Origin: a virus
Length of the DNA: 23,956 nt
Virus record (IMG/VR): IMGVR_UViG_3300017786_000142
Span: 1-23,956 of that record
Direction: 5' to 3' (one strand)
How positions within the stretch are numbered: position 1 is the stretch's first letter; every line of letters begins with the position of its first letter. Below, piece by piece: positions 1-8,258 of the stretch. The notes under the pieces were generated by a model, which worked only from the letters and a program-made list of their open reading frames with translations, did no database searches and was not told where the DNA came from. Position numbers and translations under genes: made by a program.

Positions 1-1389
1 AAACTTTTGAAAGAAATTAGAATCTTGAAGTACTATATCATCTGAGAGTCTACCCTTTTCATCTCTGTATCGACCGCCTTCATCTATTAATAAGTCAAAA
101 TTTAATGTAGTTTTTAATCCTGCGGGAATAGAAACATTAAGCCTTTCTTCATATGTAGAACCAACAAGATAAGAAGATTCCCAATCGCTACCAGGAGAAT
201 CAACTGCAGACCAAAAACCATCAGCTTCAGTGATTGCAGTTGGTAAAGTATCTATAATCGATGCACCATTTTGAAGAGACCATTTATTTGTTGCAGTATT
301 AAAAAAGATATATCTACTTCCGCCGCCTTGAATATATCGTGTTTGACCTTCCACGATTGTTTTAATCCACGTTCCGTTAAAGACAGCCGAAGCTGCATTA
401 CTTATAGTTATAGTAGTTACTTTCTTTGATATGGTACCATTTCCATCTGTACCTAAGCACGTCTCATAATAATGCATCATATCTGTCGAACTAGCATCCA
501 TAAAATCTCTTATCGCTGGAGACACATTACTATCTACTGTATTACCAGAACCGTATGAAATAATACGTAATTTTGTTACTTTTCCATCATCAACTGAATC
601 AACCCGAGCATAGAATGTAGCATCTAAAAATTCTGGTATAAAAACTAAATCACCAACACTATAGTTTGATCCACCATGAATAATATTAAATGATTTAAGT
701 GTTCTATAAGGCTTTCCATATTTGTTACCATCTTCATCTTCAATATCAAAGTTTGGAAGAAAATTTCCAATTAAAGTATTTTTTTGCAGATTGAACGTTG
801 TGATTGTTTCATCATACGTTTCTTTAGTAACAGAAGACACAAGCGCTTCGGCTATGATACTACCACCGACTGTTTTCTGTGAAATTCGTTTTGTTACTGC
901 ACCCTGAGCATCATTACCAGTATTATTAAATGTTCTTATAAAAAGATTTTCGTTATAACCTCCACTCGAAGGTATCAATACTTTTGTCCAAGGCTCAAAT
1001 AACGTAACATTCTTATTAAAGAAAAGCCTAAAGAACGCATCAATCATTTGAATATTACCACGAGCATCGTAGTAATCAACTAAGCGTTTAATAAGAAATT
1101 TTCTAGTTACAACACTCGAAGCTGGAATATTCTTTGCTACAGTCTGTGACAACTCTTCAATAAAAGTTGCTTCACTTACTCGATCTAAATCTCTATTTTC
1201 TGTAATACCAGATATAAGAGAAGAAGCAACATCTACATACTCTTCGTTTTCTGTCCTAGATTTAAAAAATTCGCTGTCATATTCATTTTCATAATATTCT
1301 TTTAAGAATTTTACTATTCCAGTAGAAGTTCCTTTTAAAAACTCTGGCAGCAGACTATTGACTCTGCTTTTCTCGTGATTATTATCCAT
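1..1389 (-). CDS. Baseplate wedge protein, gp7-like (partial, C-terminus off the left edge)
   Basis: An open frame of 463 codons begins with ATG at 1389 and runs off the window. The start overlaps the gp6 stop (TAATG). The N-terminal region contains a helical stretch ending in a YYDARGN...FFRLFFNKNV segment. This resembles the C-terminal half of T4 gp7, where a similar motif (TKGIEASYKFLFKVLYNEEV) follows helices that clamp the wedge. In T4, gp7 forms the wedge with gp6, gp25, gp53, gp8 and gp10, and gene 7 lies directly downstream of gene 6, as here. It lacks the long N-terminal half of T4 gp7 (about 1030 residues), as marine T4-like relatives may. The rest is beta-rich with a YETCLGTDGNGT segment. 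The gp7 assignment rests on position and weak sequence resemblance. Confidence 0.6.
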   Translation of the reverse strand, partial: MDNNHEKSRVNSLLPEFLKGTSTGIVKFLKEYYENEYDSEFFKSRTENEEYVDVASSLISGITENRDLDRVSEATFIEELSQTVAKNIPASSVVTRKFLIKRLVDYYDARGNIQMIDAFFRLFFNKNVTLFEPWTKVLIPSSGGYNENLFIRTFNNTGNDAQGAVTKRISQKTVGGSIIAEALVSSVTKETYDETITTFNLQKNTLIGNFLPNFDIEDEDGNKYGKPYRTLKSFNIIHGGSNYSVGDLVFIPEFLDATFYARVDSVDDGKVTKLRIISYGSGNTVDSNVSPAIRDFMDASSTDMMHYYETCLGTDGNGTISKKVTTITISNAASAVFNGTWIKTIVEGQTRYIQGGGSRYIFFNTATNKWSLQNGASIIDTLPTAITEADGFWSAVDSPGSDWESSYLVGSTYEERLNVSIPAGLKTTLNFDLLIDEGGRYRDEKGRLSDDIVLQDSNFFQKF

Positions 1390-3404
1390 TAATTATATCC
1401 GCCGCCCGTAGGTGTAGTAGTAGTAGTAGTAGTAGTTGTAGTAGTAGTAGTTGACGAAGCTGCAGATGAAGATGACGCTGAGCCAGCACTTACCGTAGAA
1501 ACACTATTACCACCAGTTATTGTTGTCGATGATGTGTCCGTAACTTGAGCAGCATCTTCTTGTTCAGCTATAGCTTTAGCTCGTATAATATTATCACTTG
1601 TTATTATATCTTTATCTGTTACTTGAATATTTGTTTTATTTAAATCAAGTGATAATATATTGTTCTCAGAACTTGAAATATTATAAGACCTTGGTGTTGC
1701 AGTAATTTCAATTGTTGAATCAGCATCTGTTGGAAGAGGATTAATCTCTAATAAACCTGTTGCAGGATATAAGAAACCAGCTTCGAACTCTGTTGCAATT
1801 CTTTCATTACTATTAGTAATTCTTATTAGCTTCAGACGGCGTTTAGTTGTGTCATTAGCAATTGGTCTGTCTTCTAATTCATAACGAAGAGAATTAAATT
1901 CCCAAGTGGTTGTAGAAATAAATGATTGTGTTTGACCAGCGTCACCAAACATATTAAACCTAAAATTAACGTTACTAACTTGTGTATTATCTTTAGCAAT
2001 GTTAAATTTCTTGTAACAGAAAACCTGTGCTAATGAATTTAAAACAGATACATCAGTTTCATCAACGGCTTTCAGAAATGTTGAGTATCTAAAATCATTA
2101 TTAAATTCTTCAAATGAATTATTAAATGTTACTATCGCGGTTTCAGCTCTTGATGCAAGTTGGTTTTCGCTTAAACCTGTTTTATTTTTATCAAACTTAA
2201 CCGATAGATTAAAGAATACAAATGTAATGTCGGGGTCAACCACTTCAGTATCAATAGCTATAATCTTTTTATTTTTCAAGAAGTCTGTTATCTGTGATTT
2301 CTGTAGGTCTGTTAGTACGTCTTCATCACCTTTGGGTTTTATAGCAATAAACACTTTACCGTATTGAGGCGGCGTAGTGTCTTGACCACCGAACACCAAT
2401 ATGTCTTGAATAATATTACCAAATCGTTCGTTTATTAATGCGGTATAGTCGTTTGTTGTAACTGCTCTATTTTTAGAGATAAAAGAAATTGGAGCATTGA
2501 ACTTAATATTTTCAATAGTATTTCTTTCTGCGCCAAAAGCAGATTTAGATGCGGTTTCTATTGTTTTAATATCATCAATAGGGAAATCGCCTCCATACGT
2601 ACCAAAAGAGAAAACATTTATATCGTTTGCTGCTTCACCTTGCGTCGAAACATATTCGCATATAATTACAGCGCCTGGAGATGGCTTTTTACCGAGAACA
2701 TCATCACCAAATTCGATCTGATAAAAACCTTCATAGTTTTCATATATGTAGTACACTTCCGAAGTACTTTGCACATCATCACCAATTGCAAATAGACTAT
2801 ATGTTCGGGCAGTTGAATCTAATGCTGATTCATTTTCTTTAACTCTTACTACAAGGCTTGTTTTATCAATGTCTTTATCATCAATAATAAATTGCTGATT
2901 GATTAAATTATTATATACAAATCTTTTTGTTTTAGATGTACCTTCTCTTACAGTTACACCATTAAAAACATATTCTCCATTTACTGGCAAAACATTAGCT
3001 GAATCACTTGTAGTTTTAAATGTGTATGTTACGCCATCTACTTTACCAGTAAAAGAAGTACCTTCAGGTATACTTAGTGCAGCGGTCTGACCACCCGCAT
3101 CGAGGCGAAGGTTAAGAGAAGCAGTAGAAGCTAGTCGACTTTGCGGAACATAACCAATTAGCTTAGCATGAGAAACTACATTAGATCGAATCTGTGCCGT
3201 GTCCAAGAAAGACTCATTTACTGACATGTGAGCATTAACAGCATTGTAATGTGTATTATAAGCAAGAATGTCTAGTATCTGATTTAAACCAGAGCCGTCA
3301 AAGTCCAAATCTTTAAATGGCGAATCAGTCCTTTTGAAAAAGGTTTTAATATTATCTTTGATTTTATCAAAATCAAGTTCTGTAGTTTTTAATTGTTTTG
3401 CCAT
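1389..3404 (-). CDS. 6: Baseplate wedge subunit gp6
   Basis: 671 residues, against about 660 for T4 gp6. The protein forms the inner ring of the T4 baseplate wedge, as (gp6)2-gp7 heterotrimers joined with gp25 and gp53. The N-terminus (FDKIKDNIKTFFKRTDSPFKDLDF, then NQILDILAYNTHYNAVNAHM and SVNESFLDTAQIRSNVVSHAK) is the conserved gp6/baseplate-J-like entry region. The middle carries the baseplate-J type core (SKNRAVTTNDYTALINERFG, then PPQYGKVFIAIKP). The ATG overlaps the gp25 stop as TAATG, so the two are translationally coupled under the late promoter upstream of gp25. Oddly, the last ~35 residues are a Ser/Ala then poly-Thr tail ending PTGGGYN, encoded by a trinucleotide repeat. The tail is probably disordered. 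Confidence 0.93.
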   Translation of the reverse strand: MAKQLKTTELDFDKIKDNIKTFFKRTDSPFKDLDFDGSGLNQILDILAYNTHYNAVNAHMSVNESFLDTAQIRSNVVSHAKLIGYVPQSRLASTASLNLRLDAGGQTAALSIPEGTSFTGKVDGVTYTFKTTSDSANVLPVNGEYVFNGVTVREGTSKTKRFVYNNLINQQFIIDDKDIDKTSLVVRVKENESALDSTARTYSLFAIGDDVQSTSEVYYIYENYEGFYQIEFGDDVLGKKPSPGAVIICEYVSTQGEAANDINVFSFGTYGGDFPIDDIKTIETASKSAFGAERNTIENIKFNAPISFISKNRAVTTNDYTALINERFGNIIQDILVFGGQDTTPPQYGKVFIAIKPKGDEDVLTDLQKSQITDFLKNKKIIAIDTEVVDPDITFVFFNLSVKFDKNKTGLSENQLASRAETAIVTFNNSFEEFNNDFRYSTFLKAVDETDVSVLNSLAQVFCYKKFNIAKDNTQVSNVNFRFNMFGDAGQTQSFISTTTWEFNSLRYELEDRPIANDTTKRRLKLIRITNSNERIATEFEAGFLYPATGLLEINPLPTDADSTIEITATPRSYNISSSENNILSLDLNKTNIQVTDKDIITSDNIIRAKAIAEQEDAAQVTDTSSTTITGGNSVSTVSAGSASSSSAASSTTTTTTTTTTTTTPTGGGYN
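1411..1453 (-). repeat. Trinucleotide (ACT/ACA) microsatellite encoding a poly-Thr tail
   Basis: On the + strand this is a run of GTA units with one GTT interruption. On the coding strand it reads as consecutive ACT/ACA codons, giving about 13 threonines at the gp6 C-terminus. Such perfect tandem units are prone to slipped-strand length change in steps of one residue without frame loss. Confidence 0.9.
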
Positions 3405-3838
3405 TATCGTAATCTTTCAAGTGCGAATGAAATTTCTTCTTGTGTGTTTGAGGCTTGTACAAGAAACGAAATTGTAACGTTGAATAAGTTTCTATCAATA
3501 TCAGCGATTACTTTTACTTGTGTGTTTCTAACTCTTGGTTCATGCCTACGAATTGTTTTTATTATTTCCTCTTGTAAAGAAAATGCAACAAAGGGTGTGA
3601 CTGGTTCAAATAAATAACGTGTAACATTACCACCGATACCCATTTGAAAAGGTCTTTCACCTTGATTTGTTAATATTAAATTTTTAATAGATTGCTTAAC
3701 TGCATCTAAATCTTTTAAAGGAAGAATATCTTTTTTAACTGGGTGTTCTTTAAATGCTAAAGATATATCAGTGTACAAAGAACTAAACGCAACTGTGGTT
3801 GCTTTTACATTTGTATTTGAATCTGATAGTCCAGCCAT
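3404..3838 (-). CDS. 25: Baseplate wedge subunit gp25 (GPW/gp25 family)
   Basis: 144 residues (T4 gp25 is 132). It is a sheath-initiator-like wedge protein that joins the gp6 ring and nucleates contractile sheath assembly. Family marks are visible: SLYTDISLAFKEHP near the N-terminus, DAVKQSIKNLILTNQGERPF with the conserved NQGERPF stretch, and the invariant EPR (HEPRVRN) typical of GPW/gp25 proteins (PF04965). Start ATG 3838 is 6 nt downstream of a perfect late promoter octamer, so its mRNA may have little or no leader. The stop overlaps the gp6 ATG. Confident assignment. Confidence 0.95.
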   Translation of the reverse strand: MAGLSDSNTNVKATTVAFSSLYTDISLAFKEHPVKKDILPLKDLDAVKQSIKNLILTNQGERPFQMGIGGNVTRYLFEPVTPFVAFSLQEEIIKTIRRHEPRVRNTQVKVIADIDRNLFNVTISFLVQASNTQEEISFALERLR

Positions 3839-3844
3839 AGTAAC

Positions 3845-3852
3845 TATTTATA
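3845..3852 (-). promoter_or_regulatory. T4-type late promoter for gp25-gp6
   Basis: Perfect TATAAATA on the minus strand, then GTTACT and ATG of gp25 (6-nt spacing). T4 late promoters consist of this octamer at -10, read by gp55/gp33/gp45-modified RNA polymerase. Initiation about 6 nt downstream would fall at the start codon. Confidence 0.85.
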
Positions 3853-4848
3853 CTAATTAAGGAAGATATTTGGTGCTGTTGTTGTTTGATTTCCACCATA
3901 AGCTTCTGTACAAGTTCCACCAGTTGTTTGATTAAGAGTTGATCCAATTGCTTCTTTTTGGAATGAACCGATTATGATATCCTCAAAACCTTTAACTCTT
4001 TTTATTACATTACCATCAACCTGAATATTCCAATTACCTTTAATGTATGTTGAACAATTAGCATCAACTGTAAGATTACAATTTCCTATGACATTTACAT
4101 TTTGATTTTTGACAACAACCTGAAAATCATTACCAACAATAACACTTGTTTCATCTCCAACTGGTGTAATTTCTCTATACGTACCTGTTCTATGAATCGT
4201 TGAGATTCTTTCTTGACCAGGTGTAACGTCAACTTCTATAGTGTGAGCGTTTTCTTCTTCATCATTCGCTTTCTCATATGAAATAACGTGATTCTTCGGG
4301 TACATTGGAGCAACAACATCGTCAATTGGTGGAAAGGCCCAATTATGCTCATGTACTGCATTTGCTGTTGGAACAATATCGTGTTCATCTCTCAATTCTA
4401 CTTTCTTCAAATAAGGAAAAGCAGATTTATACCCGTTTTCTAAAGTCTTAGCTGCTAAAGGTGTTTCTGAAATATCTAATTTATTTGCGGCGGGGTATCT
4501 TTGGTCAGGGTCAGTAAATCCTTTTTCATAGTTTACTGCAGATGAAATAGAGGGTATACTGCCAAGAACAATAGGGTCTTGAGCATTTGGTCCATCACGA
4601 AAGAATCCAACAACCCATGAGCCATGAAGTAATCCTGTTGCGGATTGACCAACTTCTGTCATAGACGCTGATGTTACCGGCACCATAGGTGTCGCCCATG
4701 GTAATTCTTCTGTTGGTATTTCTACTTTATCTGCATTATGGTATCCATAACATCGTACACGTACACGGCCCATTTCTTTTGGATCGTTAATGTCTTCGAT
4801 AACGCCTGTAAACCAAGCAAATGTTTGTCCTATAAAATTTTCAATCAT
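3853..4848 (-). CDS. 5: Baseplate hub/central spike gp5, without lysozyme domain
   Basis: 331 residues against 575 in T4. The N-terminal ~110 residues form the gp5 OB-fold (FAWFTGVIEDINDPKEMGRV, then VRCYGYHN, ELPWATPMVP and a GSWVVGFFRDGPNAQDPIVLG stretch). The C-terminal third (QVVVKNQNVNVIGNCNLTVD... NWNIQVDGNV) has the short beta repeats of a VgrG/gp5-type trimeric beta-helix needle. Between them lies only a linker. The T4-type muramidase domain is absent, as in many marine relatives, so peptidoglycan degradation at entry would need another enzyme. ATG overlaps the hub gene stop (ATGA). The tip is likely completed by the PAAR protein encoded at 19032-19322. Confidence 0.92.
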   Translation of the reverse strand: MIENFIGQTFAWFTGVIEDINDPKEMGRVRVRCYGYHNADKVEIPTEELPWATPMVPVTSASMTEVGQSATGLLHGSWVVGFFRDGPNAQDPIVLGSIPSISSAVNYEKGFTDPDQRYPAANKLDISETPLAAKTLENGYKSAFPYLKKVELRDEHDIVPTANAVHEHNWAFPPIDDVVAPMYPKNHVISYEKANDEEENAHTIEVDVTPGQERISTIHRTGTYREITPVGDETSVIVGNDFQVVVKNQNVNVIGNCNLTVDANCSTYIKGNWNIQVDGNVIKRVKGFEDIIIGSFQKEAIGSTLNQTTGGTCTEAYGGNQTTTAPNIFLN

Positions 4849-6152
4849 AACGTAACTGACATTGAATCTTTTTTAACTCTCACATTAGTAAAGTATTCTC
4901 CGTCTTTTGATGTATGTACTGCAGATATAATTAAGTATTTACCACTTAAATTATCATCATATTTTTCTGCCTGTGATGTATCTCTGGTTAAGGGGTCTTG
5001 CGATTTTGGAAACTTTAATTCAACAACTCGACCTGCATTTAAAAATGAATCTCCGAATAGTTCTACATCATGTGTAGTTGCATCAAGATTTTCACTAAAT
5101 GATCTCACAACATGACCATTTTCTTTTCTTAGGTTGTTATTATTCTTTGTAGCGCCTTCGAATGCAAATTCATTTGTTGAAATATATTCGCAATGTGCTT
5201 TAAAAGTAGTTGAGTAATCTATTTCTGCAGTAGTTGAAAGAGATGAGTTTTGATTCAACGTATTACCGAGTGGGAAATCATTATATGTAAAATCTAATTT
5301 TGTATATGTTTTATTACCGTAATCTAAGTAGTTGTTTTCTGACGCATAAGCACCAGCCACTGAATTAAAAGGCTTTCCAAATTTTAAGTTTGAGTCACAG
5401 GAAATTATTCTAGTTCTTCTTTGAATGTAGTCATCTTTTGTCAGTGCTTTCCCAGTAAATTGTTTTCCATCAAAATACGTTTCATAAACTTCTTCTGCTA
5501 CTAAATCGGATTGCGCAGCTATTACTACTTGGCCAGTCAATCGCTGAAAAACATAAAAAGGCGATCCCACATCATTGAAAGAATTTTTTCTAAAGTGTTC
5601 AATTGCTTGAAGAGGATGTTGCCATCTTAAAAGTCCTCTAGCACGAGAAATACCAGAGCCCTTTTCAACTAAATTTGTAACACTTAAATCAGTGTTTAAT
5701 ATTTTTTTAATCTCATCAATTGTGTTGTTATTATAAGAACGAGATATCTTAAGTGTTTTGTCAACTACCGAGAATGAAGCGACTGCTGATATAACATATG
5801 ATTGAACGTATTCATTATCACTACGCGAATATTTTGGTATATCAGTGATAGTTAAATCTAATTGAATGTCTTCTTCTGCGCCGTCTTCATGTTTATTTCG
5901 TGTTATAACAAAAGAAATCTTTTCTTGCCCAATAATTTGTATGGTTTCAATAGTGTTACTAGCGTCGACGACTGTAATTGATATAATTAAAGATGTACTA
6001 TAAATGCTTTCTGTAATCGAAAAACCTGATACGATTGGACTAATATTAAACGATTCACCTTTGTGATTCGTAATAAGCACTGACTTAAGACTAATTGAAG
6101 ATGGCACAAAAGCGTCTGTGCCTTTTCCAAAATTTTTAGGTACACTATTCAT
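4845..6152 (-). CDS. Baseplate hub protein, gp27-like
   Basis: 435 residues. Starts ATG 6152, overlapping the gp53 stop by 8 nt, and ends in an ATGA overlap with gp5. It is beta-rich from the start (SISLKSVLITNHKGESFNIS... IVSGFSITESIYS... ISITVVDASN), a pattern seen in the hub proteins (T4 gp27, Mu gp44, VgrG N-terminal half) that form the trimeric ring under the tail tube and carry the gp5 spike. The C-terminus has a GRVVELKFPKS and a SGKYLIISAVHTSKDGEYFT motif, typical of hub proteins that end by describing coordinates for the spike. T4 gp27 is 391 residues. Position immediately before gp5 supports the role. Sequence identity to T4 gp27 itself is not obvious by eye. Confidence 0.75.
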   Translation of the reverse strand: MNSVPKNFGKGTDAFVPSSISLKSVLITNHKGESFNISPIVSGFSITESIYSTSLIISITVVDASNTIETIQIIGQEKISFVITRNKHEDGAEEDIQLDLTITDIPKYSRSDNEYVQSYVISAVASFSVVDKTLKISRSYNNNTIDEIKKILNTDLSVTNLVEKGSGISRARGLLRWQHPLQAIEHFRKNSFNDVGSPFYVFQRLTGQVVIAAQSDLVAEEVYETYFDGKQFTGKALTKDDYIQRRTRIISCDSNLKFGKPFNSVAGAYASENNYLDYGNKTYTKLDFTYNDFPLGNTLNQNSSLSTTAEIDYSTTFKAHCEYISTNEFAFEGATKNNNNLRKENGHVVRSFSENLDATTHDVELFGDSFLNAGRVVELKFPKSQDPLTRDTSQAEKYDDNLSGKYLIISAVHTSKDGEYFTNVRVKKDSMSVTL

Positions 6153-6900
6153 TAATCAAATTTTTATATTCATCAACAAAATTATCAATCAAGGCGGGCT
6201 GAATAACTTTAATTAGAGACCGTTCGTCATCTTCATTTTGATGGTATTTCGCATAAGAAGTAAAATCAGTTGTTCGAATGATGTCACCAGATGTTGAGTC
6301 AAAAACATTATAACTATAAGGTGCGTTTTCTGCATTAGCAAAACCATCTAAAGCAAATAAGTTATTACCTGCAAATACTTCAGGCGAAGGGTCATAACCA
6401 GTAATAGCAAATGCTTCTTGCTCTACATTATTTAAAATAGAATAATTACCAACAAGCCAAATTTGTTGACGTGTCTCATCAATCTTATGAATCTTTATAC
6501 CAGAATCAGAACCAAGTGTGATTGTTTCTGTTAATGGTGATGTCATTCCGCAAATCTCGCGAAGAGTTTCAGCAGATACTGTTAAAACAGAATAAGGACT
6601 ATATGTATCTTTAATAAACTCTTCTAAGTGTTGTTGACCTTTTGGCCATGCGTCAATGCCGGCTTTTAAGAAATCATTTGCAATAAAAAATGTCCAGTAA
6701 TAATCAGAAGAATTATATAGTCTTTGAGACATTTGATCTGGTCTTTCACCTGATTCAACTCTTTCAAGTGTGTAATTAACATAGCCATCTATAAGCTTTT
6801 CATTTACATCAACATTACGAAAGATATCAGTGATTTGACTCAAATCACCATCAAGTTTGAGGTCGTATAAAGCGCGAGGAAATTGTGTAAAAAAAGACAT
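6145..6900 (-). CDS. 53: Baseplate wedge subunit gp53
   Basis: 251 residues (T4 gp53 is 196). Gp53 bolts adjacent wedges together around the hub in T4. Recognisable elements are QITDIFRNVDVNEKL (T4 has MTDIFRN), a GYVNYTLERVESGERPDQMS segment and a NSSDYYWTFFIANDF segment (T4: NPQLYWVLLMCND), which together are diagnostic. The middle has a beta-rich insert (residues ~115-215) not obviously in T4, and the C-terminus returns to a charged helix (IDNFVDEYKNLINE), as in T4. It lies between the tube-cap gene and the hub gene, the same neighbourhood (53 next to 5) as in T4. Confidence 0.9.
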   Translation of the reverse strand: MSFFTQFPRALYDLKLDGDLSQITDIFRNVDVNEKLIDGYVNYTLERVESGERPDQMSQRLYNSSDYYWTFFIANDFLKAGIDAWPKGQQHLEEFIKDTYSPYSVLTVSAETLREICGMTSPLTETITLGSDSGIKIHKIDETRQQIWLVGNYSILNNVEQEAFAITGYDPSPEVFAGNNLFALDGFANAENAPYSYNVFDSTSGDIIRTTDFTSYAKYHQNEDDERSLIKVIQPALIDNFVDEYKNLINE

Positions 6901-6906
6901 TTTTAA

Positions 6907-7785
6907 TTAGGCTAGATTTGATATATCAGGCGGGTTGCCAAGGTAGACATCTGAGTTTAAGCCACCTGGGTTTTGGAATGTGTTAAAGTTTCCCTCTTCA
7001 TCTAGTTCATTTTCTAACTCGTCAATATCATTTCTTGTAAGAGCTCGTGTTTCTTGAAAAGTAACAGACAAGTCAATTTCTACCGGTGCAGCGTTATTAA
7101 AGAAAATATTTGCATTAGGATTATAGTTTGTTTCAACCGTAGTAAGATAGCATTCAAAAAGCTTTGGCATAAATTGATTTTCATATAGTGCTCCGCCTTC
7201 TGCAGTTTTTAAAAACTTAATTTCCCACTTACATGGATAGGACAATAATAATGTGGCTGGGTCTGATACACCTGTTTGATCACGTGTGAATCCTGCGTAT
7301 GACAAGCCTTTAAATCTTCGAATTATTCTTTTTATTGTGTTAGTTTCTTCTTCTGATTCTGGCACAAATTTATATGAAAAGTTAAATGAGCGAACACCAT
7401 TTCCAGAAAATGTAGTATTTGTATTAGGGTTTATTATTGTACCTACTGTTTTAAATCCTTGTTCGGCAGTAAAGCCAGGAGTTATTGCTGCTACTCCTTT
7501 CTTGGCGAGACCGATCCCTGCTGTTTTGAGTACTTGACCCATCTTTTTTTCTGCACCGAATACACCAAAATCAGTTGTATTAAACGTTGCTTGATCACTT
7601 ACACTTAAACCAGTCGGTGCAGGAAGATAAATAGTATATCTACCTACCATTGCAGATTTACCACCCCCGTGATCTAATAAGCCTTGAAATACAGCAATAG
7701 AGTTTAGTGATCCATGGCCAGTTTCTGTTGTATTAAGCTTTGCAGGAAATATTAAATCATCTGTATCAGAAATAGTTGTACTCAT
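6907..7785 (-). CDS. Baseplate tail-tube cap/junction protein, gp48/gp54-like
   Basis: 292 residues from ATG 7785. An upstream in-frame ATG at 7836 would include the promoter, so MSTTISDTDD is the preferred start. T4 gp48 and gp54 form the first rings that start the tail tube on the hub. Relevant features are PAKLNTTETGH, the Gly-rich N-terminal third, FSYKFVPESEEETNTIKRII and the C-terminal pattern PKLFECYLTTVETNYNPNA... VEIDLSVTFQETRAL. That last pattern matches the 'vNYtPdg...P...LtFkE' end of gp48/gp54. Only one clear member of the pair lies in this block; the other may be the protein at 8846-9730. A late promoter lies 5 nt upstream of the ATG. Confidence 0.8.
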   Translation of the reverse strand: MSTTISDTDDLIFPAKLNTTETGHGSLNSIAVFQGLLDHGGGKSAMVGRYTIYLPAPTGLSVSDQATFNTTDFGVFGAEKKMGQVLKTAGIGLAKKGVAAITPGFTAEQGFKTVGTIINPNTNTTFSGNGVRSFNFSYKFVPESEEETNTIKRIIRRFKGLSYAGFTRDQTGVSDPATLLLSYPCKWEIKFLKTAEGGALYENQFMPKLFECYLTTVETNYNPNANIFFNNAAPVEIDLSVTFQETRALTRNDIDELENELDEEGNFNTFQNPGGLNSDVYLGNPPDISNLA

Positions 7786-7790
7786 ATAAG

Positions 7791-7798
7791 TATTTATA
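7791..7798 (-). promoter_or_regulatory. T4-type late promoter for the baseplate block
   Basis: Perfect TATAAATA on the minus strand, followed by CTTAT and then ATG at 7785. The predicted start of transcription falls on or next to the start codon. It lies in the 16-nt gap between divergent genes (gp48-like on minus, gp4 on plus). Confidence 0.85.
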
Positions 7799-7801
7799 AG
7801 A

Positions 7802-8245
7802 ATGGCATACAAAGGAAAATACAAAGTAAAAAACACTAGTAAATATAATGGTGACCATACAAAATGTATATTTCGTTCTCTGTGGGAACGTCAAGTATTT
7901 AAATGGTGTGATGAAAACCCCGATATTTTAAAATGGTCGAGTGAAGAAGTAATCGTTCCGTATCGTTGTAAGACTGATAATCGTTTACATCGATATTTTC
8001 CAGATTTACGTTTGACAATGAGTAACGGTAATGAGTATTTAATTGAGATCAAACCTAAGAAAGAGACAAAGGAGCCTAAGAGGCCCACTCGTAAGTCACA
8101 GAAGTACCTTCGTGAGGTAATGACATACATAAAGAATCAATCTAAGTGGGAAGCAGCAAATGATTATTGCTTAGATAAAGGTTGGACATTTCAAGTATGG
8201 ACCGAAGATACTATCAAAGGATTAGGAATTAAGTTGCTAACTTGA
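7802..8245 (+). CDS. 4: Head completion protein gp4 (gp50/gp65)
   Basis: 147 residues against 150 in T4, with the same opening pattern (MAYKGKYKVKNTSKYNGD; T4 MAYSGKWVPKNISKYRGD). Gp4 acts after DNA packaging to make heads competent for tail joining. The sequence has a TnsA/PD-(D/E)XK nuclease-like arrangement: E29, then P67-D68, then E82-I83-K84 in YLIEIKPKKE. The acidic and lysine residues of the fold are all present. Divergent from the gp48-like gene, with only 16 nt between starts. Upstream plus-strand sequence is ATAAG directly before ATG, with no clear Shine-Dalgarno site. Confidence 0.94.
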   Translation: MAYKGKYKVKNTSKYNGDHTKCIFRSLWERQVFKWCDENPDILKWSSEEVIVPYRCKTDNRLHRYFPDLRLTMSNGNEYLIEIKPKKETKEPKRPTRKSQKYLREVMTYIKNQSKWEAANDYCLDKGWTFQVWTEDTIKGLGIKLLT

Positions 8246-8253
8246 TATAAATA
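8246..8253 (+). promoter_or_regulatory. T4-type late promoter upstream of the gp2-like gene
   Basis: Perfect TATAAATA starting right after the gp4 stop (TGA 8243-8245), then GTATA and ATG at 8259. This 5-nt spacing is the same as at 7791, 18934 and 23130. Confidence 0.85.
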
Positions 8254-8258
8254 GTATA

